A stretch of 60,915 bases of DNA, taken from an uncultured Eubacteriales bacterium. GTDB lineage: Bacteria > Bacillota > Clostridia > Lachnospirales > Bianqueaceae. Numbering within the stretch: position 1 is the first letter of the stretch; each line of letters starts with the position of its first letter. Location of the stretch: positions 1 through 60,915 of the forward strand of contig CACZRP010000100.1 in assembly GCA_902783575.1 (NCBI GenBank), given 5' to 3'. This document shows positions 1 through 10,292 of this stretch, piece by piece. A program made the translations under genes and the position numbers. The notes under the pieces are model-generated. The model saw only the letters and a list, made by a program, of their open reading frames with translations, was not told the origin of the DNA and ran no database searches.

Positions 1-94
1 GCAAACCTATTATACTTTGAGGTATCTGTTTTTTCACCTGCTTTCTGGATCCCTTCCTACTTTTGAATTATACAGGAAGCTCCTCATCGATTAA

Positions 95-137
95 CGAAAA
101 ACGAGGCTGCAGGGAGCTCTCCGGCTGTAGTTTTTCG
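95..137 (+). terminator. Probable rho-independent terminator of an upstream gene
   Basis: An imperfect stem pairs CTGCAG with CTGTAG around an inner GGAG-CT-CTCC hairpin. It is flanked by CGAAAAAC on the left and TTTTTCG plus further T-rich sequence on the right. It would end a plus-strand transcript entering from outside the window. No gene is visible before it inside the window. Confidence 0.55.
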
Positions 138-168
138 TTTTTTCCTTTTATGGCTTTACTTTATCACG

Positions 169-190
169 TCAAGCTTAAATCAAGCTTAAA
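169..190. repeat. Two adjacent 11-bp direct repeats
   Basis: TCAAGCTTAAA occurs twice back to back, each copy centred on the palindrome AAGCTT. It lies between the terminator-like hairpin and the hairpin array. No function is assigned. Confidence 0.5.
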
Positions 191-215
191 AAAATAATAT
201 TTCAAACCAGTGCCT

Positions 216-549
216 TCGAGGATTTTGGCCTATATAGAGAAATATCCTCGATCGGCTGATTTTTGTCGAGGATATTTCACGCAGGAAGCATTTTTCCTCG
301 ACAAGTTTTTTCTATGTCGAGGAAATTTCAGCTATGGAGCAGTTTTCCTCGAACACGAATCGGCAGCAGCTGACGATTTTCGAGGATATTTCCCGTATAG
401 CTGAAAAGTCCTCGAAATCAGGAAGGCATCGTCCGACTGATAAAAAGCAGATCGAGGAAAACTGCAAAGATACGGAAATTTCCTCGACAAAAAATAGTCC
501 AACCTTGAAAATTTCGAGGAAAACTGAATATTTTCAGAAATCTCCTCGA
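216..549. repeat. Array 1: six 36-bp inverted-box units (TCGAGGA-N22-TCCTCGA)
   Basis: Six units, each exactly 36 bp, start with TCGAGGA and end with TCCTCGA: 216-251, 266-301, 317-352, 380-415, 452-487 and 514-549. The gaps are 14, 15, 27, 36 and 26 bp. Most units are asymmetric, with one arm of type TCGAGGAWATTTC and the other ending GCAGTTTTCCTCGA or close to it. Units 2 to 4 read in one orientation and 5 and 6 in the other. Each unit can fold as a stem-loop with a stem of 7 or more bp. The array sits directly upstream of the V-ATPase promoter. Short open frames cross it on both strands, but none has protein-like character or a convincing ribosome site. A homologous array lies at 38809-39141. 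Confidence 0.9.
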
Positions 550-679
550 GCAACAGGGTTTCCGGCCAGCCCGGCCCCCGCAAACACCCGCCCGGACTCC
601 ACAGAGGCCAGCCAGAATTCCACGAAGAATTCCACAGCTCCAGCACTGTTTTCCAACCCGTCCCACCAGTGGAAAATCC
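550..679. other. Non-coding stretch between array 1 and the V-ATPase promoter
   Basis: This stretch is C-rich. It contains a nine-base direct repeat, GAATTCCAC, at 615-623 and 627-635. No gene, RNA or strong hairpin was recognised. Confidence 0.5.
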
Positions 680-708
680 TTGATTTCTGACCGCATTTTT
701 GATATACT
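680..708 (+). promoter_or_regulatory. Sigma-A type promoter of the V-ATPase operon
   Basis: A -35 box TTGATT (680-685) and a -10 box TATACT (703-708) are separated by 17 bp. They lie about 35 bp before the TTG start of the first operon gene. No other promoter was noticed before the terminator at 9433. Confidence 0.7.
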
Positions 709-742
709 ATAGATTATTTGTATGAGGAAAGGTGGTGTCAAT

Positions 743-1054
743 TTGATCGAAGAAACCATCAAGGCGGTCAAGGAAGCCGAAGAGCAGGCAGCCAGCCTTG
801 TGACGGATGCATATGCTGAGGCTGATCGCCTCAAAGATCAGGCTGACCAGGATGCCAGGAATATTGCCCAGGAAGCCAGGGATGCCGTCAGGCAGATCCT
901 GTCCGACTCCCGGGAAAAGGCAAGGGCCGATGGCGAAAAAGCCCTCGCCGCTGCCGAGGAAACAGCCAAGTCTCAGGCTGAAGACTTGAAAAAAGCTGCC
1001 GAAACCAAGAAGGAAGCAGCCATTGACGCTGTGATCAAGGCTCTTCTAAGCTGA
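743..1054 (+). CDS. V-type ATPase small coiled-coil stalk subunit (G/H type, NtpF-like)
   Basis: This 103-residue protein is almost wholly Ala/Glu/Lys/Asp-rich helix with heptad-like spacing. It begins with IEETIKAVKEAEEQAASLV. Such a short coiled coil at the head of a V/A-ATPase operon is the G/H peripheral-stalk partner of subunit E. The TTG at 743 is preferred over the ATG at 722, because AAAGGTGGTG lies a few bases before the TTG and inside the longer frame. The gene is followed 10 bp later by subunit I. It has no enzymatic motif; its role is structural, linking the catalytic head to subunit I. The family is clear from context, but the exact subunit letter differs between naming systems. 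Confidence 0.8.
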   Translation: MIEETIKAVKEAEEQAASLVTDAYAEADRLKDQADQDARNIAQEARDAVRQILSDSREKARADGEKALAAAEETAKSQAEDLKKAAETKKEAAIDAVIKALLS

Positions 1055-1064
1055 GGTATTTTCC

Positions 1065-3576
<2,512 letters not shown>

Positions 3577-3592
3577 TTCAAGGAGTGAACCC

Positions 3593-4231
3593 ATGGCAGG
3601 AATCGATCGAATCAAAGAAGCCATTTTAGGCGAAGCCAAGGCCAAGGTCGATACGATCCTGGGTGAAGCGAAGCAGGCCGCGGACGCGGCTGTGGGCGCC
3701 GCCCGGGAAGAAGCCAAAGCCGCCCAGGACGAAGCCGTCCTGAAGGCGGGAAAGGAAGCTGCCGACTACGGGCAGCGCATCCAGTCGCAGATCGGTATGA
3801 GGCAGAGACAGACGCTGCTTCGCGCCAAGCAGGACATGATCGCTGAGGTGCTGGAGGAAGCCTATCAGAAGCTGCTGAAGGCTCCCGATGCCTCCTATTT
3901 CACCATGATCCTGAATCTGGCGGAGAAAAACATTCAGTCCGGCAAGGGAGAAATCCTGTTCAACGCTAAGGATCTTAAGCGTCTGCCCGCGGACCTTCAG
4001 GAGAAGCTTGCCGCGCTGGCCAAAGGCAAGGGCGGACAGCTCACCATCAGCAAAGAAGCCGTAGACATTGACGGAGGATTCATTCTCCGCTACCGTCCCG
4101 ATGATGTGAGGGAAGATCCCGATCTGCCCGACAGCACTTACGGCGCAGTGGAGCAGAACTGTTCCCTGTCTTCTCTGATTGCCGAAAAGAAGGATGAATT
4201 ATCGGACCTTGTATATCAGAATCTGTTTTAA
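3593..4231 (+). CDS. ntpE: V-type ATP synthase subunit E (peripheral stalk)
   Basis: This 212-residue protein has a long Ala/Glu/Lys-rich helical N-terminal part (about 1-100) followed by a mixed globular domain. That is the usual shape of subunit E, which pairs with the small G/H subunit to form the stator stalk. The segment IDGGFILRYRPDDVREDPDL resembles the conserved C-terminal GGF(I/V) region of the family. AAGGAG lies before the ATG. The gene is placed between K and C, as in other NtpFIKECGABD-type operons. Confidence 0.93.
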   Translation: MAGIDRIKEAILGEAKAKVDTILGEAKQAADAAVGAAREEAKAAQDEAVLKAGKEAADYGQRIQSQIGMRQRQTLLRAKQDMIAEVLEEAYQKLLKAPDASYFTMILNLAEKNIQSGKGEILFNAKDLKRLPADLQEKLAALAKGKGGQLTISKEAVDIDGGFILRYRPDDVREDPDLPDSTYGAVEQNCSLSSLIAEKKDELSDLVYQNLF

Positions 4232-4243
4232 GGGAGACCCGTT

Positions 4244-5215
4244 ATGAATGATCTCGATTACATATTCGCGGTCGCCCGGATCAGAGTAAAAGAAAAGACC
4301 CTGCTGAGAGACAGCGATATCGCCCAGATGATCACCATGCCCGACGCGGATGCCGTTATTGAGTTTCTGCTGACCCATGGCTGGGGAGATACCGCCTCCT
4401 CCCGGGACGCGGATGCCATTCTCGCCGCCGAGGAGGCCAAGACCCTCTCCCTGATCAATGAGCTTCGGCTGGATCCGGAAATTCTGGAGATTCTCTCCTA
4501 TCCCCAGCTGTTCCACAATCTCAAGGCGGGCATCAAGGAAACTGTGACCACCGAGCCTCACCCCAGCGCGTTTTATCCGCTGGAAAGCTACGGCCGCGAA
4601 ACCATACTCAAAATCATTAAAGAAAAGACATACGATCAGCTGCCCGAGCCTCTTCGGGAACTGGCGCCCAGGGCTTTTGAGCTGATGCTCCAGACCCGGG
4701 ACGGCCAGGCTGTGGATATGCTCGTGGATCGGGAGACCCTGTCCGCGATGGAAAAGGCCGGCAAAGCCTCTTCCAATCCTCTGTTTAAAAACTATCTGCT
4801 TTCTACCGTTGCCGTCAGCAACATCAAGATTGCCGTCCGGGCCCAGAGGATGAAAAAGTCCAGAGAGTTTATCGAAAACGCCCTGGCTCCCTGCACCTAT
4901 CTGGATACGAAGGAACTGGCCAAAGCCGCCTCGGGAACCTTTGAGGAGCTTCTGGGATATCTCCAGAGAACCGATTATTCCCAGGGCGCGGAAGCCCTGA
5001 AGGAATCCCCTTCAGCCTTCGAGCGCTGGTGCGACAACCGGCTGATCGGCTCCCTGCGGGGCGAAAGAACCCACTCCGAGTCCTTCGGACCCGTGCTGGC
5101 CTACTATCTGGCCCGGCAGAACGAAATCAAGACTGTCCGGATCATCCTGACGGCCAAGGCGAATGGCTTCTCTGAAGATGCCATCCGGGAAAGGGTAAGG
5201 GAAATGTATGTATAA
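4244..5215 (+). CDS. ntpC: V-type ATP synthase subunit C (rotor-docking subunit d-like)
   Basis: This 323-residue soluble, mostly helical protein fits subunit C (the eukaryotic d equivalent), which forms the socket between the central stalk and the K ring. It starts MNDLDYIFAVARIRVKEKTL, similar to the conserved (Y/D)xxAVARIRV(K)E N-terminus. It lies 12 bp after subunit E and overlaps subunit F by 8 bp, supporting translational coupling. Length and operon position match the family. Confidence 0.93.
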   Translation: MNDLDYIFAVARIRVKEKTLLRDSDIAQMITMPDADAVIEFLLTHGWGDTASSRDADAILAAEEAKTLSLINELRLDPEILEILSYPQLFHNLKAGIKETVTTEPHPSAFYPLESYGRETILKIIKEKTYDQLPEPLRELAPRAFELMLQTRDGQAVDMLVDRETLSAMEKAGKASSNPLFKNYLLSTVAVSNIKIAVRAQRMKKSREFIENALAPCTYLDTKELAKAASGTFEELLGYLQRTDYSQGAEALKESPSAFERWCDNRLIGSLRGERTHSESFGPVLAYYLARQNEIKTVRIILTAKANGFSEDAIRERVREMYV

Positions 5216-5534
5216 AGTAGCTGTGATGGGCGAATATGACAGCATTTACGGGTTTGCCACCCTGGGCCTGACCCTGCTTCCCACCGACGGAAAGTCCGAT
5301 GAGGAAGCCTCCCGGCTGCTGAGAACGGCTGCCGAGAGCGGCTACGGCGTCATCTATATGACTGAAGCGCTGATGAGCCGCATCCCCCGGGAAATCTCCC
5401 GCTACGAGGACAAGCTGACTCCGGCCATCATCGCCATTCCCGGAGTGGCCGGCAATACGGGAGCAGGTATCGCCAACGTTAAAAAATCCGTGGAACAGGC
5501 TGTCGGCTCCGATATTCTGTTTTCCAATAGCTAA
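5208..5534 (+). CDS. ntpG: V-type ATP synthase subunit F (NtpG)
   Basis: This 108-residue small alpha/beta protein starts MYKVAVMGEYDSIYGFATLG, matching the conserved (I/V)(G)D.D(S/T)..GF..(L/A)G opening of subunit F. Subunit F joins subunit D in the central rotor stalk and can modulate ATP hydrolysis. The start overlaps the end of subunit C by 8 bp. The C-terminal part contains PAIIAIPG, common in the family. Confidence 0.92.
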   Translation: MYKVAVMGEYDSIYGFATLGLTLLPTDGKSDEEASRLLRTAAESGYGVIYMTEALMSRIPREISRYEDKLTPAIIAIPGVAGNTGAGIANVKKSVEQAVGSDILFSNS

Positions 5535-5549
5535 AGAGGTATGTGATCC

Positions 5550-7337
5550 ATGAGCAACACGAAACGTGTCACGAAAGGTATAATTAAAAAAGTAGCCGGT
5601 CCGCTGGTTATTGCCGAGGGCATGCGCGACGCCAACATGTATGACGTGGTGCGTGTTTCCGAGCAGCGACTGATCGGTGAAGTCATTGAAATGCACGGGG
5701 ATCAGGCTTCTATCCAGGTTTACGAGGAAACCCAGGGCCTCGGCCCCGGCGAGCCCGTCGAATCCATGGAAGTGCCGCTGTCCGTAGAACTGGGCCCCGG
5801 CCTGATCGGATCCATCTACGACGGTATTCAGCGTCCCCTGAATAAAATTATGGAACAGACCGGCTCCAACCTGCTGGCCCGAGGCGTAGAGGTTCCCTCT
5901 CTGGACCGCGGACTCCGCTGGGATTTCGTTCCCACCGTAGAGCCCGGCGCCCACGTGGAAGCGGGAGACATCATCGGTACTGTTCAGGAAACCACCCTGG
6001 TGGTGCAGAAAATCATGATTCCCTACGGCGTGTCCGGTACCCTGAAATCCATCGAGAAGGGCTCCTTCACAGTGGAGGATACCATCGGCATTGTCGAGAC
6101 TGAGAAGGGCGAGGTCCCCGTCAGGCTGATGCAGAGCTGGCCTGTACGCCGCGGCCGTCCTTACCAGAGAAAGCTTCCGCCTGAGATGCCCCTGGTCACC
6201 GGCCAGCGGGTCATCGATACCTTCTTCCCCATCGCCAAGGGCGGTGTGGCGGCCGTTCCCGGTCCCTTCGGTTCCGGCAAGACCGTCATCCAGCACCAGC
6301 TGGCCAAGTGGGCTGAGGCGGATATCGTTGTTTACATCGGCTGCGGTGAGCGCGGCAACGAGATGACCGACGTTCTGAACGAGTTCCCGGAGCTGAAGGA
6401 CCCCAAAACCGGCGAGTCCCTGATGAACCGTACCATTCTGATCGCCAACACCTCCGATATGCCTGTTGCTGCCCGTGAGGCTTCCATTTATACCGGTATT
6501 ACCATTGCTGAGTATTTCCGCGACATGGGCTACTCCGTAGCCCTGATGGCTGACTCCACCTCCCGCTGGGCCGAGGCTCTGCGTGAGATGTCCGGCCGTC
6601 TGGAGGAAATGCCCGGCGAGGAAGGTTACCCCGCCTATCTGGGTTCCCGTCTGGCTCAGTTCTACGAGCGTGCCGGCCGCGTGATTTCCCTTGGACAGGA
6701 CGGCCGCGAAGGCCAGCTGTCCGTTATCGGCGCCGTATCTCCTCCCGGTGGTGATATTTCCGAGCCCGTTTCCCAGGCAACCCTGCGAATTGTCAAGGTG
6801 TTCTGGGGTCTGGACGCGGATCTGGCTTACCAGCGTCACTTCCCTGCCATCAACTGGCTGACCTCCTACTCCCTGTATCTGGACAGCATGGAGAACTGGT
6901 TTTGCGAGCACGTAAAGGAAGACTGGATGAGCACCCGTCAGCACCTGATGACTCTGCTTCAGGAAGAAGCCTCCCTGAATGAAATCGTTAAGATGGTCGG
7001 TATGGATGCCCTGTCTCCTCAGGACCGTCTGAGAATGGAAGCCGCCCGCTCCATCCGTGAGGACTTCCTGCACCAGAACTCCTTCGACGAGATCGACACC
7101 TATACTTCCCTGAACAAACAGTATTATATGATGAAACTGGTCTATGCCTTCTACGAGGAAAGCAGCAAGGCCCTGGCCGCCGGTGCCAGCATCAACGACC
7201 TGGTCAAGATGACCTGCCGCGAGAAGATCGGCCGTTTCAAATATACACTGGAAAAAGACATCGACACCCAGTACGAACAGGTATCTTCCGAAATCATAAG
7301 CGAAGCTGCCTCTCTGGTGGGAAAGGAGGACCTGTAA
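5550..7337 (+). CDS. ntpA: V-type ATP synthase catalytic subunit A
   Basis: This 595-residue catalytic subunit has its P-loop GPFGSGKT at residues 238-245, followed by the [10 protein letters not shown] segment with the catalytic glutamate. It also carries the [14 protein letters not shown] motif and the non-homologous insertion between the beta-barrel and nucleotide-binding domains that marks A subunits (about residues 110-200). ATP hydrolysis or synthesis occurs at A/B interfaces. GAGG lies before the ATG, and the stop is 1 bp before the ATG of subunit B. Codon use here and in subunit B is the most highly biased of the window, suggesting strong expression. Confidence 0.98.
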   Translation: MSNTKRVTKGIIKKVAGPLVIAEGMRDANMYDVVRVSEQRLIGEVIEMHGDQASIQVYEETQGLGPGEPVESMEVPLSVELGPGLIGSIYDGIQRPLNKIMEQTGSNLLARGVEVPSLDRGLRWDFVPTVEPGAHVEAGDIIGTVQETTLVVQKIMIPYGVSGTLKSIEKGSFTVEDTIGIVETEKGEVPVRLMQSWPVRRGRPYQRKLPPEMPLVTGQRVIDTFFPIAKGGVAAVPGPFGSGKTVIQHQLAKWAEADIVVYIGCGERGNEMTDVLNEFPELKDPKTGESLMNRTILIANTSDMPVAAREASIYTGITIAEYFRDMGYSVALMADSTSRWAEALREMSGRLEEMPGEEGYPAYLGSRLAQFYERAGRVISLGQDGREGQLSVIGAVSPPGGDISEPVSQATLRIVKVFWGLDADLAYQRHFPAINWLTSYSLYLDSMENWFCEHVKEDWMSTRQHLMTLLQEEASLNEIVKMVGMDALSPQDRLRMEAARSIREDFLHQNSFDEIDTYTSLNKQYYMMKLVYAFYEESSKALAAGASINDLVKMTCREKIGRFKYTLEKDIDTQYEQVSSEIISEAASLVGKEDL

Positions 7338-7338
7338 T

Positions 7339-8730
7339 ATGGCAAAAGAATACCGTACCATTCAGGAAGTCACTGGCCCGCTGATGCTGGTCAAGGGCGT
7401 CGAGAATGTCAAATACAACGAGCTGGGTGAAATCGAGCTCAGCTCCGGCGAAACCCGCCGCTGCAAGGTTCTGGAGATCGATGGCCCCAACGCGCTGGTA
7501 CAGCTTTTCGAATCCTCCACCGGTATCAACCTGGAATCCAGTAAGGTCCGTTTCCTGGGCCGCTCCCTGGAGCTGGGCGTTTCCGAGGACATGCTGGGCC
7601 GTGTCTTCGACGGCATGGGCCGTACCATTGACGGTGGTCCCGAGATCCTGCCCGAGAAGCGCATGGACATCAACGGTCTGCCCATGAACCCCGCCGCCCG
7701 GGAATATCCCTCCGAGTTCATTCAGACAGGTATCTCCGCCATTGACGGTCTGAACACCCTGGTCCGCGGCCAGAAGCTTCCCATTTTCTCCGCTTCCGGT
7801 CTGCCCCACGCCCAGCTGGCTGCCCAGATCGCCCGTCAGGCCAAGGTGCGCGGCACCTCCGAGCCCTTCGCCGTTGTTTTCGCAGCCATGGGTATCACCT
7901 TCGAGGAAGCCAACTTCTTCCAGGAGTCTTTCCGCGAAACCGGCGCTCTGGATCGTACCGTTCTGTTCCTGAACCTGGCCAACGACCCCGCCGTCGAGCG
8001 TATTTCTACGCCCCGTATGGCTCTGACCGCCGCTGAATACCTGGCCTTTGACAAGGGCATGCACGTGCTGGTCATCCTGACGGATATTACCAACTACGCC
8101 GACTCTCTGCGTGAGGTTTCCGCCGCCCGCAAAGAGGTTCCCGGCCGCCGCGGATATCCCGGCTACATGTATACTGACCTGGCCACCATGTATGAGCGTG
8201 CCGGCCGTCAGAGAGGCAAGAAGGGCTCCATCACCCTGATTCCGATCCTTTCCATGCCTGAGGATGACAAGACCCATCCCATCCCTGACCTTACCGGCTA
8301 CATTACCGAGGGTCAGATCATCCTTTCCCGTGAGCTTTACCGCAAGGGCATCATGCCTCCCGTGGACGTGCTTCCCTCCCTGTCCCGTCTGAAGGATAAG
8401 GGTATCGGTAAGGGCCGTACCCGTGAGGACCACGCCTCCACCATGAACCAGCTGTTTGCCGCCTACGCCCGAGGCAAGGAGGCCAAAGAGCTGATGGTCA
8501 TTCTGGGTGAAGCCGCCCTGACGGACATCGACCTGATCTACGCGAAATTCGCGGATGCCTTTGAAGAGAAATATGTCTCCCAGGGCTACCGCACCGACCG
8601 CAGCATCGAAGAAACGCTGGAGATCGGCTGGGAGCTTCTGAGAATCCTCCCCCGTTCCGAGCTCAAACGTATCAGCGACGCCATGCTGGACAAGTACTAC
8701 GATCCCGCCGCCGCCAAAGACGAGGGCTAA
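7339..8730 (+). CDS. ntpB: V-type ATP synthase regulatory subunit B
   Basis: This 463-residue protein alternates with subunit A in the hexameric head. Where A subunits have a P-loop, this protein has the degenerate [13 protein letters not shown] sequence, as expected for the non-catalytic B subunit. It retains [19 protein letters not shown] and the [20 protein letters not shown] region that contributes the arginine finger. GGAGG at the end of ntpA serves as its ribosome site. It is followed 3 bp later by subunit D. Confidence 0.98.
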   Translation: MAKEYRTIQEVTGPLMLVKGVENVKYNELGEIELSSGETRRCKVLEIDGPNALVQLFESSTGINLESSKVRFLGRSLELGVSEDMLGRVFDGMGRTIDGGPEILPEKRMDINGLPMNPAAREYPSEFIQTGISAIDGLNTLVRGQKLPIFSASGLPHAQLAAQIARQAKVRGTSEPFAVVFAAMGITFEEANFFQESFRETGALDRTVLFLNLANDPAVERISTPRMALTAAEYLAFDKGMHVLVILTDITNYADSLREVSAARKEVPGRRGYPGYMYTDLATMYERAGRQRGKKGSITLIPILSMPEDDKTHPIPDLTGYITEGQIILSRELYRKGIMPPVDVLPSLSRLKDKGIGKGRTREDHASTMNQLFAAYARGKEAKELMVILGEAALTDIDLIYAKFADAFEEKYVSQGYRTDRSIEETLEIGWELLRILPRSELKRISDAMLDKYYDPAAAKDEG

Positions 8731-8733
8731 GCC

Positions 8734-9396
8734 ATGGCAAGTACACAGGTAAACCCAACCCGTATGGAGCTGACCCGGCTGAAGAAGAAACTGACCACAG
8801 CCATTAAGGGCCACCGGCTCCTGAAAGATAAACGTGACGAGCTCATGCGGGAATTCCTGGACCTGGTACGGGTGAACATGGAACTGAGACAGAAGGTGGA
8901 AAGCAAGATCCAGGCAGCCAACCTGAACTTCGTTCTGGCCAAATCCGCCATGAGCGAGGAAACCCTGCAGGACGCCCTGATGGCGCCGAAGCAGGAGGTT
9001 CAGCTGTCCGTGGGCAGCAAGAATGTCATGAGTGTGGATATCCCGGTGTTCGATTACACCACACGGACTGCCGATACCAATGACATCTATTCCTACGGCT
9101 TCGCCTTCACCTCCTCCGATCTGGACGACGCGGTGAGCTCTCTGGCAGATGTTTTCCCCGAGATGCTGAAGCTGGCTGAGGTGGAAAAATCCTGTCAGCT
9201 GATGGCTGCGGAGATCGAGAAAACCCGTCGGCGCGTCAACGCGCTGGAGCACGTGATTATCCCGGAGACCCAGCAGGGAATCCGCTTTATCACCATGAAG
9301 CTGGATGAGAACGAGCGTTCCACCCAGGTCCGCCTGATGAAGGTCAAGGACATGATGCTCAAAGAAGCCGGCTACGGCCAGGACAAAGACGAATAA
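8734..9396 (+). CDS. ntpD: V-type ATP synthase subunit D (central rotor shaft)
   Basis: This 220-residue protein has two long helices, at the N-terminus (PTRMELTRLKKKLTTAIKGH, LLKDKRDELM) and the C-terminus (EIEKTRRRVNALEHVIIPE). These form the antiparallel coiled coil that turns inside the A3B3 head. The PTRMEL start and RRVNALE motif are diagnostic. It is the last gene of the operon; a strong terminator follows 36 bp after its stop. Confidence 0.97.
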   Translation: MASTQVNPTRMELTRLKKKLTTAIKGHRLLKDKRDELMREFLDLVRVNMELRQKVESKIQAANLNFVLAKSAMSEETLQDALMAPKQEVQLSVGSKNVMSVDIPVFDYTTRTADTNDIYSYGFAFTSSDLDDAVSSLADVFPEMLKLAEVEKSCQLMAAEIEKTRRRVNALEHVIIPETQQGIRFITMKLDENERSTQVRLMKVKDMMLKEAGYGQDKDE

Positions 9397-9432
9397 ACGG
9401 CACTTCAAATAAAGTGCAGTACAAAAAAAGAT

Positions 9433-9467
9433 GGGGCGAAGTTTCCAATAACTTCGCCCCTGTTTTT
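9433..9467 (+). terminator. Rho-independent terminator of the V-ATPase operon
   Basis: A perfect 11-bp stem, GGGGCGAAGTT (9433-9443) with AACTTCGCCCC (9450-9460), and a 6-base loop are followed by TGTTTTT. This is a strong intrinsic terminator for the plus strand. Confidence 0.93.
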
Positions 9468-9497
9468 ATCACTAATGGTTCAACGCTGCGAGGATAT

Positions 9498-10140
9498 TAT
9501 GAAAGCATCCTGTCACAAAACATTACGCTCTCCCCCTCCCAGTGACAATCATCTGGACGATTGTCACAAATCCAGTGTCCTGCTGGTGTCCTGTGACAAT
9601 TTTTCAAAATGCTGTCACAGGAGACTAGATATCACCAAATTAGTGACAAAAACAAGCCTAAAAAAAGCCATATCTAAGGATTTTACCTTATTTTTGTCAC
9701 AAATCAAATGGACGACCCTTGGTCTGTGACAGCATCCTGTCACAGAAAGAATGTTCCAATGCCACCAGTGACAATCATCTTGCAAATTGTCACAAGACAC
9801 TGGAAGAAGGCCTAATCTGTGAAACTCGACAAAACTGGATTGTCACAGAATGCAATGATGACGCCAAATCTGTGAAACCCAGAAAACCCGATTGTCACAA
9901 AATAGCCGGAAAGCATAAAAAATGTGAAAACAAATTTTCACAAGATGGAGCATATCACCCGAGTTTGCGAAAATTACTGTAGCAAATCATAGGGTTGATC
10001 CAGGAGATGTGAAAATATCGTGTCACAAAAATGGCTTTTTAAAGGGAAATGTGAAACTCATCTTGAAGATTGCTATGCTGCCCTAAAGGGTAACACTTTT
10101 TCGAGACTGAAACGATGGATGAAAACAATAGATTGTCACA
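9498..10140. repeat. Array 3: about a dozen hairpin units bounded by TGTGACA / TGTCACA
   Basis: Units have a left box TGTGACA, AGTGACA or TGTGAAA and a right box TGTCACA. Clear units are 9541-9568, 9592-9619 and 9767-9794 (28 bp each); 9725-9744, 9923-9942 and 10008-10027 (20 bp each); 9818-9847 (30 bp); 9871-9899 (29 bp); and 9642-9701 (60 bp, with GTGACAAAAA facing TTTTTGTCAC). Degenerate copies occur at 9498-9517, 10050-10077 and about 10106-10140. Several are perfect hairpins, for example CTGTGACAG-CATC-CTGTCACAG. Some units share interior sequence such as CAATCATCT. The AT-rich DNA contrasts with the neighbouring genes. Short frames across it look non-coding. Confidence 0.85.
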
Positions 10141-10201
10141 TATCGAAGAGAAATGCTCAATGTGTGAAACAGTGGCCGCTGCCAGCGGTCCAGGTATCAA
10201 A

Positions 10202-10254
10202 AAAAATACCTGACAAGCAACCACTTTACGCATGATTGCTTATCAGGTATTTTT
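10202..10254. terminator. Bidirectional terminator after the 666-aa gene
   Basis: A 19-bp stem with one mismatch pairs AAAAATACCTGACAAGCAA (10202-10220) with 10236-10254, around a 15-base loop. It has runs of A and T on both sides. It is positioned to end the minus-strand gene at 10293 and could also stop plus-strand transcription through array 3. Confidence 0.88.
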
Positions 10255-10292
10255 ATTTGTGGACTATTTTACTTCAGTTTCCCTGATGCCCA

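Noticed and set aside
216..549. CRISPR array
   Set aside because: Although units are 36 bp, their interiors differ, gaps range from 14 to 36 bp and recur in array 2, and no cas gene is present.
332..834. Overlapping open frames of about 100-140 codons across array 1
   Set aside because: They follow the repeat boxes, lack protein-like composition and have no suitable ribosome site.
5142..9408. Two minus-strand frames of 739 and 704 codons
   Set aside because: They are opposite ntpA, ntpB and ntpD and arise from strong codon bias in those genes.
9475..10235. Several 60-87 codon frames within array 3
   Set aside because: They are created by the repeat units, occur on both strands and are rich in Cys/His/Lys without domain character.
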